Shown here: in pieces, positions 35,312-47,682 of the stretch
How positions within the stretch are numbered: the stretch's first letter is position 1
Layout: each line of letters begins with the position of its first letter
Made by a program: the position numbers and the translations under genes
The notes under the pieces: model-generated
The model's database searches: none
Told to the model about the DNA's origin: nothing
The model's input: the letters and a program-made list of their open reading frames with translations, nothing else
Assembly: GCA_016858145.1 (NCBI GenBank)
Contig: JAEHOE010000197.1
Span: 107,425 to 171,424 of the forward strand
Direction: 5' to 3'
DNA from: Edaphochlamys debaryana
Taxonomy: Eukaryota > Chlorophyta > Chlorophyceae > Chlamydomonadales
Length of the DNA: 64,000 nucleotides

Positions 35312-38300
35312 ATGAGGGCCGGCGTGTCGCTCCTCTTCTGCGCCCTCCTCGTTCTCGCAGCAGGTTCGTGGGACAAACGCCTGATACTTGGGAACTGCCT
35401 TGTTCCTGTGGCACAGTTGGGGCGCCCTTCAGAGCCTCGCATGACCTCCGCCATCGCGACCGTTCGCAGGCCAAGACGCTGCCTCACGGACGAACGAGGA
35501 GGAGCAGGTGTGCTGCAGCTGCCAGGCGTGCCGGGTTGACACCAACGAGGGCGTGCCGAGCGCTTCCCGTGCTTCCAGACGCAACCACCAGTAACCCAAC
35601 TTGTGAGGACTTCCTCAACCCTCAACCCCTAGCCTTGCCCCCTCACCCCCTCCTCTCCCCTGTCCCCTCTTCCAGCATTACTACGAGCACCATGACACCG
35701 AGGCCGGGTTTGTAGAAGCCGAAGCGGAGTACAGCGGCTGGGCCGTGTCCCACGAAGTAGGGCATGGCGCCCACACCCACGAGGATTTCCACGGCGAGGC
35801 GGCGTACGCCGGGCAGCACTACGCCTACGAGCATCACGAGGAGCATTACGAGGAGCACACAGAAGCGCGCTGGGAGGTTGTCGACCAGGTGGTTGCCGGT
35901 GCCGAGGAGGATCATCACTACGACCATCACGGCGGGGACGGCGGGGATTATGTCGACGATGCCGACCCTGGCGCAGTCTTCTTTGCCCCGCCCGATCCTT
36001 CTCAGCTCGTGGACCTGAACTACGGCGAGATCCAGGCGGTTCAAGTGGGTGACGAGGTCCACTACTACGCCGCCTACGGAGAGGAGTACGAGGAGCTGCT
36101 CGCTGCAGGCCGACATGCCCACCCCGACCACCCGGTGAGCGGCTGCTTGCAACACACTGCATCACCCAAGCACGGATGGCACAGGCCATCTGAGTTGGGC
36201 GTAGAAGGCATGGATCCAAGATTGTAGCTTGGCAATATGGGGTGCGGGTGTTGAGGCAGCCTCCTCGAAGGGTTGCCAGCCTGGCCGTCGTAGCTCGCCT
36301 TCGCCTGAGGTTCTCTTGCCCTTGCGCCCCGCCCACAGGATGCCGGCCTGGACGGGGACTACTGGCAGCCGCACCCCGACGATGAGTACGGCAGTGTCGT
36401 ACCGGAGTACGGCGACGAGTACGACATGGACGTGGAGGTGCCGGAGGAGGGCTCGTACGTGCACGGCGTGGACGAGGTCTTCGAGCCCGACCCGGAGGAC
36501 GTTGCGCAGTACTTAGCCATGCAGGAGCTGGAGCAGCAGCAGGAGCTACTTACGTTGGAGCGAGAGTGTGGCTCGCAGGAGCAGGAGCAGGAGGAGCAGC
36601 AGGAGGAGCCGCTTGCTTGGGAGCGAGAGCTGGGCTCCTCGCATTACCAAGCTCAGGCCTCGTCGGACCACCAGGATGCGCCGCCGCCGCAGCAGCAGCA
36701 GCAGCAGTGCACTGCCCCGAGTGATGGGGTCGACGGCGGCGGTCAGTGCGGCGGCGCTGATGCTATTGCTGATGCCGATGCCCACCCGGATGCGGAGGCG
36801 GATGGCGGAGCTGACGCATCCGAAGCCGCAGCGGAGGCGGAGGATGCTGCCCCCCTGCACGGTGGCGAGGGCTGGGACGCGGGAGCTGCTGAGGCCGAGG
36901 CGGCGGCGGGAGGCGAGTGGCAGGTCGAGGCATCCGCGGGTGACCAAGCCGCGCCCGCCGAAGCAGGTGTGGATGCGGCTGAGGCAGCGGATCCCGTGCT
37001 TGCCGTGGCGGCGGCGGCTGAGGCAATGCATGACGCGCAGGCCGAGGAGGCGTCGCCGACCCCGGCCCCGACCCCGACCCACATGACGCCTGAGGCCGTG
37101 GCGGCGGCCGACGCCGTGGCGGCGTCAGCGGACGCCGCCGCCGTGGCCAGGGCTGCTGCGCTGGAGGCAGCGCTCTTCCACGCGACCCAGGCGGCGACGG
37201 CGACGGCGGCGGTGGCGGCAGCGGCCGACGCTGCGGGGTCGCCGCAATTCGGGGAGGGCGGGGCTTGGCAGGCGGAGGCTGTGCCCGAACCAGACGCCGC
37301 CGCTGCTGTCGCCGCTGCTGCTGCTTATGCGGCGGCGGCAGCGGCAGAGCAGGCGGAGCAGGTGGCGGCGGCGGCGGAGCACCTGGCGGCCACCGCCGCC
37401 GACCCGTCGACGGCCGCCGAGGCGGAGGAGGCCGTGGCGATGGCGCTGCGGCAGCTTGAGGCTTACGCTTCCGACGAGGCAGACCAGGCCCAGGCGGCGG
37501 CGGAGGCTCGGGCCGCGGCGGAGGCCCAGGCGGCGGCAGAGGCTGGGGAGGCGGCCCCGGAAACGGCGGAGGCGGTCCCAGCGGAGGTAGAGACGGCCCA
37601 GCCCGCGGAGGAGGAGGAGGTGTCGAGTGAGGCCTGGGCGGCGGAGCAGGCGCGGCTGGCGGCGGAGGCTCAGGCTCAGGAGGCGGACCGGGCTCGCGCG
37701 AACGCGCTGGCGTGGGCGGAGTACGAGACGCGGGTGGCGGAGGGGGCGGAGCGTGCCGCGGAGCAGGCCCGGGCAGCGGAGGTGGCGGGCACGACGGAGG
37801 AGGCCCGGGCGGCGGCGCGGGCGGAGGCGGAGGCGCAGGACGCCGCAGCGGCGGAGCACCGGGCGAGGGCGGCCTCGTACGCGGCCGCAGCGGAGGCTCA
37901 CGCGGCGGCAGCTGCCGAGGCCCAGGCCGGGCCTGCTGACGATGCCGCCACGCAAGCCGACGCGGCGGCGGGGCAGGCATTTACGGGCGCTGGGCCAGCC
38001 GATGCGGACTCTGACGCTGCTGCAACCCCAGCTGCAGAGGCGGTGGCAGAGGCTGCAGAGGCGCCCGCGCCGGCCGAGGCCGAGGCTGCGGATGCTGAGG
38101 CGGAGGCGGCCGCTGCGGAGGCGCGGCGGCAGCGGGAGGCCGACATCGAGGACTACTATGCAACGGTGGACGCACAGAAGCGGCTGCTGAAGGAGCAGGA
38201 GGAGTACAAGAGGCAGCAACAGGTGCTACAAGAACAGCAGCAACAACAGTATCACCAGCAACAGGAGCAGTTGTTACAGCAGCAGATCAATGACGCAGAG

Positions 38301-41300
38301 CAACAGGCTGGCATCGGCCTGGGCAGCGGTGCGGGCAGTGCCGTCCCCACCCACGATGCCACCGCCGCCGGTGCCCCCACGGTCGGTGCCCCCGCTGCGG
38401 ACGGCACCGCCGCCCTCGCCACTGGGGAGGGCAGCGCTGCCGGCGCCGGCGCTGCATCCGCAGTACCGGTAGTAGCCGCGACCGAGGCCGTTCCTGCTGC
38501 CAATGCCGAAGCCGCCAAAGGCGAAGGCTTGGGCGTGGGCGCGGCTGCCGGTGGGGATGGCTTGCAGCAGGCGCAGGCTGTCGAGGGCGCGACCGCTCAA
38601 GGCACACGCGCCGAAAGCAAGGACGCCGAAGGCAGAGGTGCTGACAGCACCGCAGCCGAAGGCAGCCAAGGCGAGGGCGCAGGCGCGGGCGCGGGCGAGG
38701 GCGAGGGCAAGGCGGGGGATGCGGCCGCGGAGGTGGCGCCCGTGCCGCCCCCGCCGCCCCCGCCGCCGCCGGAGCCGCAGCCCCTGGGGGAGCTGACGGA
38801 GGAAGACGTCAAGGAGATGTGAGTGGCGAGGCTTAGGGGTGGGGTGGGGCCAAGTTCTATCGGGCCAGGATGTACCCTTGGGAGAGGCGTGAGTGCATTC
38901 AAGCAAATTCTTGGGGCTAGGATCGGGATCGGCGGTGTTCACGACTCTGCAGAGATCACCGGTGCACAGACTTTACACGGTGCGTTCCGCTTTGCCCTGC
39001 GCCTCCCAGCCCCTTCAACACCCGTGACAACCACCCCTCTCACCCCCTTGCCCCGCACCCCATCCCCGCCCCCGAATCCCCCCACCCGTTCTCAGCGTGA
39101 CCACCGCCCTCGAGCTGCTCTACGCCCAGCCCGGCAAGCGGGACCTGTCCTCGGGCCTTGAGGCGCTGCTGGAGGCCCACTCCCTGGTGGAGGCACACCT
39201 GCCCTCGGCGCCCGTGGTAGGGATGGGGGGAGGAAAGGGGGGGGAGAGGGGTAGACAGGGAGGGTGTTAGGGAAGGGCAGGAAGGGAGGAGCGGGGTGGA
39301 GGGATGTTTGGGGGGGGGGAGGGCGAGAGCGGCTCCTCTGGGGGCCCCTGGCGCCCACCGTCCTGGGGTTGGGACGGGGGAATGAGGAGGAAGGGTGCAG
39401 CCCCACCGCCGCCGGACGCCCGGGTGCAGCGCCGCCTGCCCGAGCTCCCCCTGCTGTGTACGGCGCTGGTGTATGGGTCTGGCATGCTCTGTTCCTCTGT
39501 TGGGATGGCGCATTGGGACGGCAAGCCGAAGGCAGGGGGATCCGGGCTCGCAACCGCGTTGTACGGCATCAAAGGGGGCAGTCCTCCTCACTCGCTCGCT
39601 GCCTGCCCTTCCGTGCCGGCCCCAGACGCGGCGTCTGCTGCCCGAGCACGAGCCCAAGCCCCCCGCAACGGCCGCCGGCGAGGCGGGGGCGGGGGCGGGC
39701 GCAGGCACGGGCGCGGGCGCGGCAGCCGGCGACGCGGGCGCGGGTGCAGGCGCAGGCACAGCTGCAGGCGCGGGAGCCAGCGAGGCGGCAGCCGGCGAGG
39801 CGGGGGCAGGCGCTGGGGCGGAGGGCTCCAACGCCGTCGCCGCCAACACCACGAAAGAGGGCGGGGACGAGGGCGGCGCGGCCGTGGCCGAGGCGCCGCC
39901 CCCGCCCCCCCAGCCGCCCCGGCAGCGCCCCCTGGCCGTGGAGGTGGCGTCCAACCGGGCCAACGGTGAGCCAAAGCCGCTGCGTTGCATCCTGAATCCA
40001 CACCGCTGATTCCAAACCGCTGATTCCAAACCGCTGGATCCAAACCGCTGTTGGTCACTGGCGGCGGGCCCTGGTCCCTTGTTCCTAGTCCCTGTTGCAC
40101 ATATCCGCTGGCCTGAACCCCGACCCCTGCCCGCGCCCTCCCTACACCCCCTGACCCCCTCCCCCTCCCCCAGGCCTCCGCGCCGCCGCCTCCGCCACCT
40201 ACACCCTCGCCGCCCTGCAGGCCGCCGGGCTGCTCCCCCGCGCGCTGCTGCCCCGCGACCCCACCGCCGCCACCCTGCGCCTGCACCAGGCCGCGCGGGC
40301 GGGCAGCACCGAGGCGCTCATGGCCCTGGCGGACCGGCACGCGCAGGTGCGTGAATAGGGGTCTCCCGTGCCTGTAAAACCTACGTCAATACAGGCTGTC
40401 GGGGACGGAGCGCATCGGAAAAGAGAGGGTGGGATGGATCGCTTGACGAATAGAAAACCGTAGAACAAGAGAGTGGAGTGTGGGAAGGTCGAGCAAGTGC
40501 GCTCGGGCCCAGGCCGTGTTGGTTAGAGCTGCCGGAGTTTCGGCTGGTGTCACCGCAACAACGCTTTCCCTCTCCCCCTCCCCCGCGGCCCTGGCCCCCC
40601 CCAGGGCATCGGCGCCCCCGCCAGCTGCCCCCGGGGTATGCAGTTCGCCCGCCTCGCTGCGCTATACCTGACGGGGGAGGTGGAGAAGGAGCAGCGGTGA
40701 GGGAGGGGGGTGGGAACCTGGGGGGCGGGCCTCAAGGAAGAGCGGTCGAGGCAGAGTAAGGGCCAGAAAGTAGGCAGGATGGGGCTTCTCTGCCCGCCTT
40801 GAGGGGAGGAGGAGAAGGCGCGGCCGTGAGAGGGCGCCCGCCTCCCATTTCACCCCTCCCATCTCGCCCTCCCCCACCTGCCCACCCCCCTCCCCCCAGC
40901 TACGCCGCCCCCCTGGCCCCCGTGCTCCTCCGCGAGCGGCACGCGGACGGCGGCTACGTGGCGGCTGAGGACGCGGAGAACGGAGCTGACGTCATCAGCC
41001 TGGAGGAGGACATGGCGCTGCGGTGGGGTTGGGGGGGAGGGGGGGAATGGGGGGAGGGGGCGTGAAAGAGGTGTGTTCGTGTGTGTTTTGGGTGGGAACA
41101 TCTGCCTTGTGGGCGAGCTTGGGCCTGGAGGAGGACATGGCGCTGCGGTGGGGCCGGCGGAGGGGGGGGAGAAACAGGAGGGAAAGTGAGAGGGAAGGGA
41201 TGTGGCGGGCGACGCCCGAAGCCCCCCTGACGCCTTCACCCCCGACCCGGATGAAGGGGCGGAGGGTGGGGTTTGGGAGAGGTAGGGGTGCAGAGCAACT

Positions 41301-44300
41301 CCCCCTTACCCCTGGCAGAAACCCTTCCTCCCCCCCCTCTCTCCCCCCCAGCGGCAACCCCGACGCCCAGCGCCGCATGGCCTACCGCCGCCTGGTGGGG
41401 CGCGGCATCGAGGCCGACCCCGAGGGAGCCTTCCACGACTTCCAGGCGGCGGCGGCGCAGGGGGACCCCTACGCCATATTCAACATCGGCTACATGTACC
41501 TGCGGGTAGGCGTGGGGTGGGGTGGCTGTGGGGGGGAGGGAGGGGGTTGGGGGAGAGGGGTAGGGAGGCGGTGTAGACGAATTGGAAGCAGAAGAGAAAG
41601 AGAAGTTATGGGGTGGAAGGAAGGAGGGAATGCTGGTGAAGGGTTACTAAAAAGCCGAAAGGCGATTAGGGCCGTAGGCGGAAAGGATTAGGAGGGGCAT
41701 GAGGCGGTCGATTCCCTTCCCTTTCAACCCCACCCCTGAGCCTCATCAAAGCCTCCCGCTCTCACGTGGCTCTCCTCATCGCCCCAAACTAACCCCCGAA
41801 CTGCCTCCCACCCCAACCCCCCACCCCCCAGGGCCTGTTTGTGCCCCAGAACTACACCGCCGCCCGGGAGCAGTTCGAGCAGGCGGCGGCCAAGGGGCTG
41901 CCCTCCGCGCACAACGGCATCGGAGTGCTGGCGTGGAACGGGCAGGTGCGGATTGGGGTCGGGGCGGGCGGCTGGCATATGGGTGATGGAGGGTGCAACC
42001 CTCGGCTTCAAGCCGGGGATAGCGATGCAACAAGCCGCAGTGAGGTGGGGTGGAGCGCGCGCCGCCGCCGCTCTGCTCCGCCTGCCTCGCGGGTTGGGCC
42101 CCCGTGCCAGAGCCGCTCAGCCCCGGGCCCCTGCGCGCTAACTCTCCCCTCGCTCGCCCCAGAGTCCCCTACCCCTCTCCCTCGACCTTCCCACCCGACC
42201 CCGCCCCGCTTGCCTCCTCCCCAACCCCCTCCCCCCCATCCCTCACCTCCCCCCCTCTTGCCTCCTCCCCACCCCCCTCAGGGCATGCCCCAGAACCTCA
42301 CCTACGCCCGGGAGGCCTTCGAGCGGGGCGCGGCGCTCAACAACAGCGACTCGCTCTACAACCTGGCCACAATGCACTACCACGGGGCGGGGACCCCTGT
42401 GAACCAGACATTGGGTAGGGGGGGGGGGAGGCAAGAGGGGGAGGGGGTGGGGGAGTGACTCGCTCTACAACCTGGCCACAATGCACTACCACGGGGCGGG
42501 GACCCCTGTGAACCAGACATTGGGTGAGGGGGGGGGAGGGCTACTGGGAGCAGGGTTATACCTTGCACGCGGCTTTCAGCGTCCACCCCTGCATGCACAC
42601 TCCAAACACCGCCGTCCTGCCACCCCCGCCCGAATCACCCCCGCCCCGCCCCCGCCCCGCACACCCCGCACCATGCAGCCGTGGAGCTCTTCCAGCGCGC
42701 GTACGACCACGGTCACTGGCGTGCGCCGTACATGCTGGCCCTGGCGTACGACAGCGGCGCCGGCGTGCCGCCCGACTGCGGGCGCGCCATGAAGCTGATG
42801 CGGGCCTTCTTCAGCGACCGCTCCACCTGGGGGAGCGAGCTGACGGCGGCGGTCAAGCTGCTCGACTCAGGTGCGTGGGAGGGGCAGTATTCTTTTGTGA
42901 AGCCAGAGGTGGGTGAGGGGTTTTCAGAAGGGAGAGGGATGGCGGGCTAACGGCGGCTGCTGTCAACTGGGGTGCGTGCGTGCTGCAGAGGTGTCTTCTG
43001 GGTAAGAGGGGTGTTGGCTGCGAGCGTCATGGGGGGATTGGTTCGGGTTGCGATCAGGAATGGGAGGGAGGGCGATGTAAAGCTGCTTGACTCAGGTGCG
43101 GGTGTGCAAGGTGGTTGGGAGGGCAGGGGGTTTAGGTGCGTGCGGGCAGGGTTGTTTTCCGGGGAAGTGGGGTCGCGGGTTGGTTGCTTCGGGCTGGCGG
43201 TGACCTCTCCACGTGGGGTGCGTGGGGGTAGGGAGGGGGGCAGGCGGGGCGGACGGCAAAGCCCCTGGGTGGCGGGTGCCTGGGAAGGGCGGGTCGGAAG
43301 TGCAGGTGTGGGTGACCACCCGCTCGCTCGCAAGCTCGCCCCAGTCACCTCGACCCAACGGCCAACCGCCAACCGCCCAACCAACCGCCAGGCGACACGT
43401 GGGGCGCGCTGGTGACGTACGCCGTACTGGCCGAGCAGGGCAGCGCGTCGGGCGCCGCCAACGCCGCCTGGCTGCTGCGCCGCCGCACGGGCTACCGGGG
43501 GGCTGACGCGGACGTGCTGGCAGCCCGCTACTTCCACCGGGCGGCCATGCAGGCAAGTAGGGGAAAGGGGCGGGGGTCCTAGCGTCAAGGGGCCCCTAGC
43601 AGTCGCATGATTACAATGTAAGGGGTTTGTGGGGGGGGGCGGGGTCCCGGCGGGTTCGGGGACAGAGGCGGGGTCGGGGACATTGGGTAGAGGCGGTTTG
43701 GACCTCAACAGCGGTGGGCGGAGGATTCACAAGCCTCAAAGCGTGAAGCAACCGCCTCTTCCTGATGCTCGGAAGCGGGGAACAAACTCCTTTTTGCCTC
43801 GCCAGGGAGGCCGGAACGCAAGAAGTCATTCTTCCCTCGCCCCCCCCTTTCCTGGTTCAGGGCTCCATCTCGTCCATGATCGAGCTCGGTCACATGATCT
43901 TGGCGGCGGCGCCACCCGAGCCCCTCATGGAGGAGGCCCAGGAGGGGCCCGAGGAGGCCCAGGAGCAGGCCCAGGACGGGACCGCGGAGGCCCAGGAGGT
44001 CGAGCTGGTGCTCGAGGTGGAGGTCAAGCCCCGGGCCCAGGCCCAAGCCCAGGCCCAGGCGCCGGCCGAGGCTGGGGCTGCGGCAAGGCAGGCTGAGGGC
44101 GCTCAGGCGGAGGCAACGCAGGGCGTCCCGGAGAAGGCTGAGGCGGCGCAGGGGGCACAGGCACAGGCGGAGGGGTCCAAGCCCGAAGTCCAGACCGGGT
44201 CTGCGGCTGCGGCCGGGGCGGAGGCGGAGGCGGGCAGCGTGGTTGGAGGGCAGGAGGCGGCGGCGAGCTCCGAGCAGGTGGAGGCGGCGGCCGGCGGGCC

Positions 44301-45937
44301 GGAAGGGGATGCACCGGGCGCAGCGCAAGCGCTGGGCGGCGCTCAGGCCGAGGCTGCTGCGGTGGATGCCTCGGCACCCGCGGTATCGGAGAGTGGGGCG
44401 GCGGCGGCGGTGGCAGCGGATTCCGCTAGTGCCGCCTCCGCCGGGGCGTCCTCGGCTGATGCCTCCGCCGGTCCGTCCTCGGCCGCCGTCGACACTGCCG
44501 CACCCGCTGCCGCCGCGGCGGAGGCTGCCGACGCCGCGCCTGTAGCGGACGCCGCCGCAACGGCTCCTACCGCCGACGCTGCTGCTTCTGCTTCCGATGC
44601 CACCGCCTCCGATGCCTCTTCCACCACAACCACCTCTTCCAACACCAACACAACCACCACCGACCCGCCCAGCCCCACACTCCCCAACGCCACAGCCGAC
44701 GCCTCCCGCCCCCCGCCGCCGCCGCCCAAGCCGGCCCTCGTGCCCCCCTCCCCCGTCCCCAACGCCACCATAACCCTGGGAGCCACCCCCGCCGCCACCG
44801 CCGTCGCCTTCTACCGGGCGGCGGCCGCCATGGGGGACGTGGAGGGGCTCTTCTACCTGGGCTGGGCGCACTACCACGGAGTGGGGGTGCACCGTAACAC
44901 GAGCTACGCGCGGCAGTTGTGGCTGCGGTGAGAGGGGCCGGGCTTGGGGAGGAGGGGTGGGGGTGGAGGGGCGGGGGTGGGGGCGAAGGCCCGAGGTGCG
45001 GGCGGACGAGACCCCCCTCCTTAACCAGTCCCCATCTTATCCCGCTCCGACCCTCTCCCCCCGGCCCCATGCCCACCCCATCCTCACTTCGCATCCCCCG
45101 CCCTGCCCCAATCCTTTCCCGCCTGTCCCCTGCAAGCTCCCTCGGGCTAGCCGGCGTCCGCAGCCCCTCTGCAACCCTCGCCCAATTGCGTTCTCCCTCC
45201 CCTTCTCACACCGCGCCACCGCCCCACCCTTTCCCTACCGCAGCTCCTTCGAGCTGGCCGGCGTCCGCAGCCCCCGCTCCCTGGCTCCCCTCCTGGCGCT
45301 GACGGGGATACGCGTGGACGCGTGGCTGGCACCCTGGCTGCCGCTGGGCCCGCGCCCGCTGGCCCGGATCATGGATCGCCTGCTCCAGGCGCACGGTACG
45401 GCACTGATCTGGATCTCGACCCAGATGGCAGAGATCCGGCGGGCGCTGGGCGTCGCGCCGCCGCCGGAGGACGGAAGCGGGTGGACGGGGCCGGCCGGGT
45501 CTGGTGGTGTTGGGGCGGGGGTAGGGGCGGGGGCGGGGGCGGGGGCAAGGCCGGGGGGGTTCAAGGGGCGGGCGAGGAAGGGGGCGGGCGGGAAGGGGAA
45601 GGGCGGGGAGCCGGAGCCGGAGGGCGTGGTGGCATGGCTACGGTGGGCGGCCGAGCGGGCCGCGGCCGCGGACCTCGCGGCCATAGCGCAGCGGGTTACC
45701 GCTGCCGCCACCACCGCCTGGGAGCGTGGCGTAGAGGCGGCGCCGGGGGCATGGGCCCGGTTGGTGGAGGGGGCGGGGCGGGGCTGGGCGTGGGCTGTGG
45801 CGGAGGCCCCCGGGTGGTGGGCCCAGCTCACGGCGCCGGGGGTGGCGGGGGAGAATGCCGTCATGGCGCTCCTCCTGGTCGCCCTGGCGGTGGTGGTGGC
45901 GGTTCGGCGGCGGCGCATCCGCGGTCGTACGGGGTGA
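35312..45937 (+). CDS. HRD3/SEL1L-type ERAD protein with giant Ala/Glu-rich insertions
   Basis: Sixteen exons: 35312-35363, 35470-35507, 35676-36134, 36339-38818, 39096-39216, 39626-39965, 40174-40346, 40605-40696, 40900-41022, 41352-41505, 41832-41945, 42282-42414, 42679-42870, 43392-43552, 43861-44927, 45244-45937; 2130 residues, in frame. Start MRAGVSLLFCALLVLAAG is a signal peptide. A His/Asp/Glu/Tyr-rich segment (about residues 45-180) leads into about 800 residues rich in Ala, Glu and Gln. Sel1 repeats follow from about 1210: AFHDFQAAAAQGDPYAIFNI, ARE-x-FEQAAAKGLPSAHNGI, YNLATMHYHGAGTPVNQT, AVELFQRAYDHGHW, and LAEQGSASGAANAAWLL, matching the order in SEL1L/HRD3. A second Ala-rich insertion (about 1560-1840) precedes a last repeat (FYRAAAAMGDVEGLFYLGWA). 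A C-terminal transmembrane helix (AVMALLLVALAVVVAV) with an Arg-rich tail fits the ER-membrane partner of HRD1. N-glycosylation sites NYT, NLT, NQT and NTS support a lumenal domain. The donor at 43553 is GC. Confidence 0.88.
42348..42525 (+). repeat. Perfect 69-bp duplication of HRD3 exon 12 donor junction
   Basis: The last 67 bases of exon 12 plus its GT (from GACTCGCTCTACAACC to ACATTGGGT, 42348-42416) recur without a mismatch at 42457-42525, 109 bp away in the intron. Confidence 0.95.
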
Positions 45938-47682
45938 TGGATCTTGATCTTGGGATCCTGATCGTGATCTTGATGGATTGGACATCGTGAGTATTGGGGG
46001 CAGAGGGTGGGCGGCTGCATGTCGTGATTCGGGCGCTCGATCGAGGGGTCTGCATTGCAAGGGGCGTTTGTTTGGGAGCTCCGTGAGTGTGATCCCGGCT
46101 GGACCAGGGGAGGGGAGAACGGGGCATCAGATCGAGGAATGAGGACTGCCGTCGAGCGGGACGTGTGTAGGAGGAATGCCAGGGCCGGTAGGGCATACGG
46201 GAACAGCCGGAGGCGCCCGGAGGTCGTGGGGGAAGCCCGGAGGTATTCAGCTTCCACACGGATCGAAGGAGTAGGGGTCGCGAGACTGCAGCAGGCTTGA
46301 GGGGAATGAGGGGGCTGCACCAGTGTGCGAGCTGGGGCGGCGAGGGTCTGGGCGGCGGTCACAACGGGTGCCGTATCACGAGTGAACTGCTCAAGAGTAG
46401 CTTGGTACCGCTAAATGAATGTGTGCCCGGCACGAATGGTGTGCCCAGCACGAACGGTGGTAGGTGTGAGTGATGTAAGGCGCGTATGGTAGCATGGACA
46501 CCCCTTGGCATGCGCCGTGAGCCTAGAGGGGACAGGGGTCAAGCCAACGGAGTCATGGCGTGCCGTCGCGGCCTCGGCATCGGACACTGCCCCCTCCGCC
46601 ATGTACACCTCGAGCTGCATCGTGTGTACCGGTTAAAGACCTGACGATTCCCAAGCACTCCCATGTCCCATCCTTGGGCTAGTCGGCTGGGGGCTGGGGG
46701 CTGGCCTTGACCCCGACCCCTGACGGCCCTGACTCCCCTGGCTGGTATCTACCCCTTCGCACGCATGACCGGCTGGGTGGCCAGGCCCGGCTAGCTGCAC
46801 ATTGCATTGACCCCTTCGCTCCCTCACTGGCTGTGCCCGGGGCTCAGCCGTGCTCAGCTGCATCGCCTGTCTGACCTGGTCTGTCCGCGCAAGGATTCGT
46901 GCTGCTTGTGTGCTACAAAGGGGCTGTCCCACCACAGACCACATACCCGCTGCTCAGCTGCTGCCAGACAGGCACCGAAGCCGAGGCATTGTGCCAAGGC
47001 TCGGACTGAAACGGCGGGGCGGAGGGGAAGGGGCTCAAGGCGGGCAGTCATCTCTCGAGCTTCCTTTGCATGCACGCATCTTCCTTTCCTCCTGCATACC
47101 GCCGCGTTGCCGTCACTTGCGTCCTCTGCACAGCACTGCACTGCTCTCGCGCAGCCCCCGACTCGCCCTCTCATCCCTTGATAGTACGGCGCCCATCGGG
47201 GTCCGTCCTGCGCAAATCCATGCCCCTTGGCGGGCAACCTCCTCGCGACCGCGAGGCTCTACCCACAAGCATTTACTGCCGCCCCCGCCAGACATCATGG
47301 CTCCGAACCACCAACGAGCCCAACACCAACAACAGTCTGCTAGAACGCCCACCCCGACCCGGTCTTCAGTAATGTCGGAGCTATGCTAATTCCTCCATGC
47401 GCCCTGCCCCCACACCACTCAACACCCGGTGCAACATGGCGGCTATGCCCGTGCCCTTGCGGTGCGGTGCTTCAGCATCCCCCCAGCGATTAAGAGTTGC
47501 GTGTCCATCGAGTCAAGGTCAGTACGTCTAAAAGTACAGTCACGCCGAGGCTAGTTGCGCCCGGGGCCGGGCAAGTTGCAAGAACCCGCGTGGGGGCGAC
47601 ATGCCGACATGTCACACGCCATGCCACGCCGAAACCCTACCTAACCCCAGACGCGCCCTGAACCCCCACGACCTTAGCCCGC
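45938..47682. other. Convergent 3' regions of HRD3 and triosephosphate isomerase
   Basis: The two genes point at each other across 1.7 kb. The stretch has no G/C homopolymer runs and no open frame with family resemblance. A short 18-19 bp tandem (GTGCCCGGCACGAATGGT, then GTGCCCAGCACGAACGGT) lies at 46421-46459 and a TGTAA at 46474. No RNA gene was recognised. Confidence 0.45.
46474..46478 (+). terminator. TGTAA poly(A) signal candidate for HRD3
   Basis: TGTAA on the coding strand, about 540 bases after the HRD3 stop. Motif match only. Confidence 0.3.

Noticed and set aside
37125..38219. Long minus-strand open frame of 364 codons opposite HRD3
   Set aside because: It mirrors the Ala/Glu-rich coding exon; GC-rich alanine codons leave the complementary frames open as Arg/Leu/Pro-rich shadows.
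46850..47400. Several overlapping open frames between HRD3 and the isomerase
   Set aside because: No domain, no splice pattern and no composition like neighbouring exons; probably UTR and spacer.
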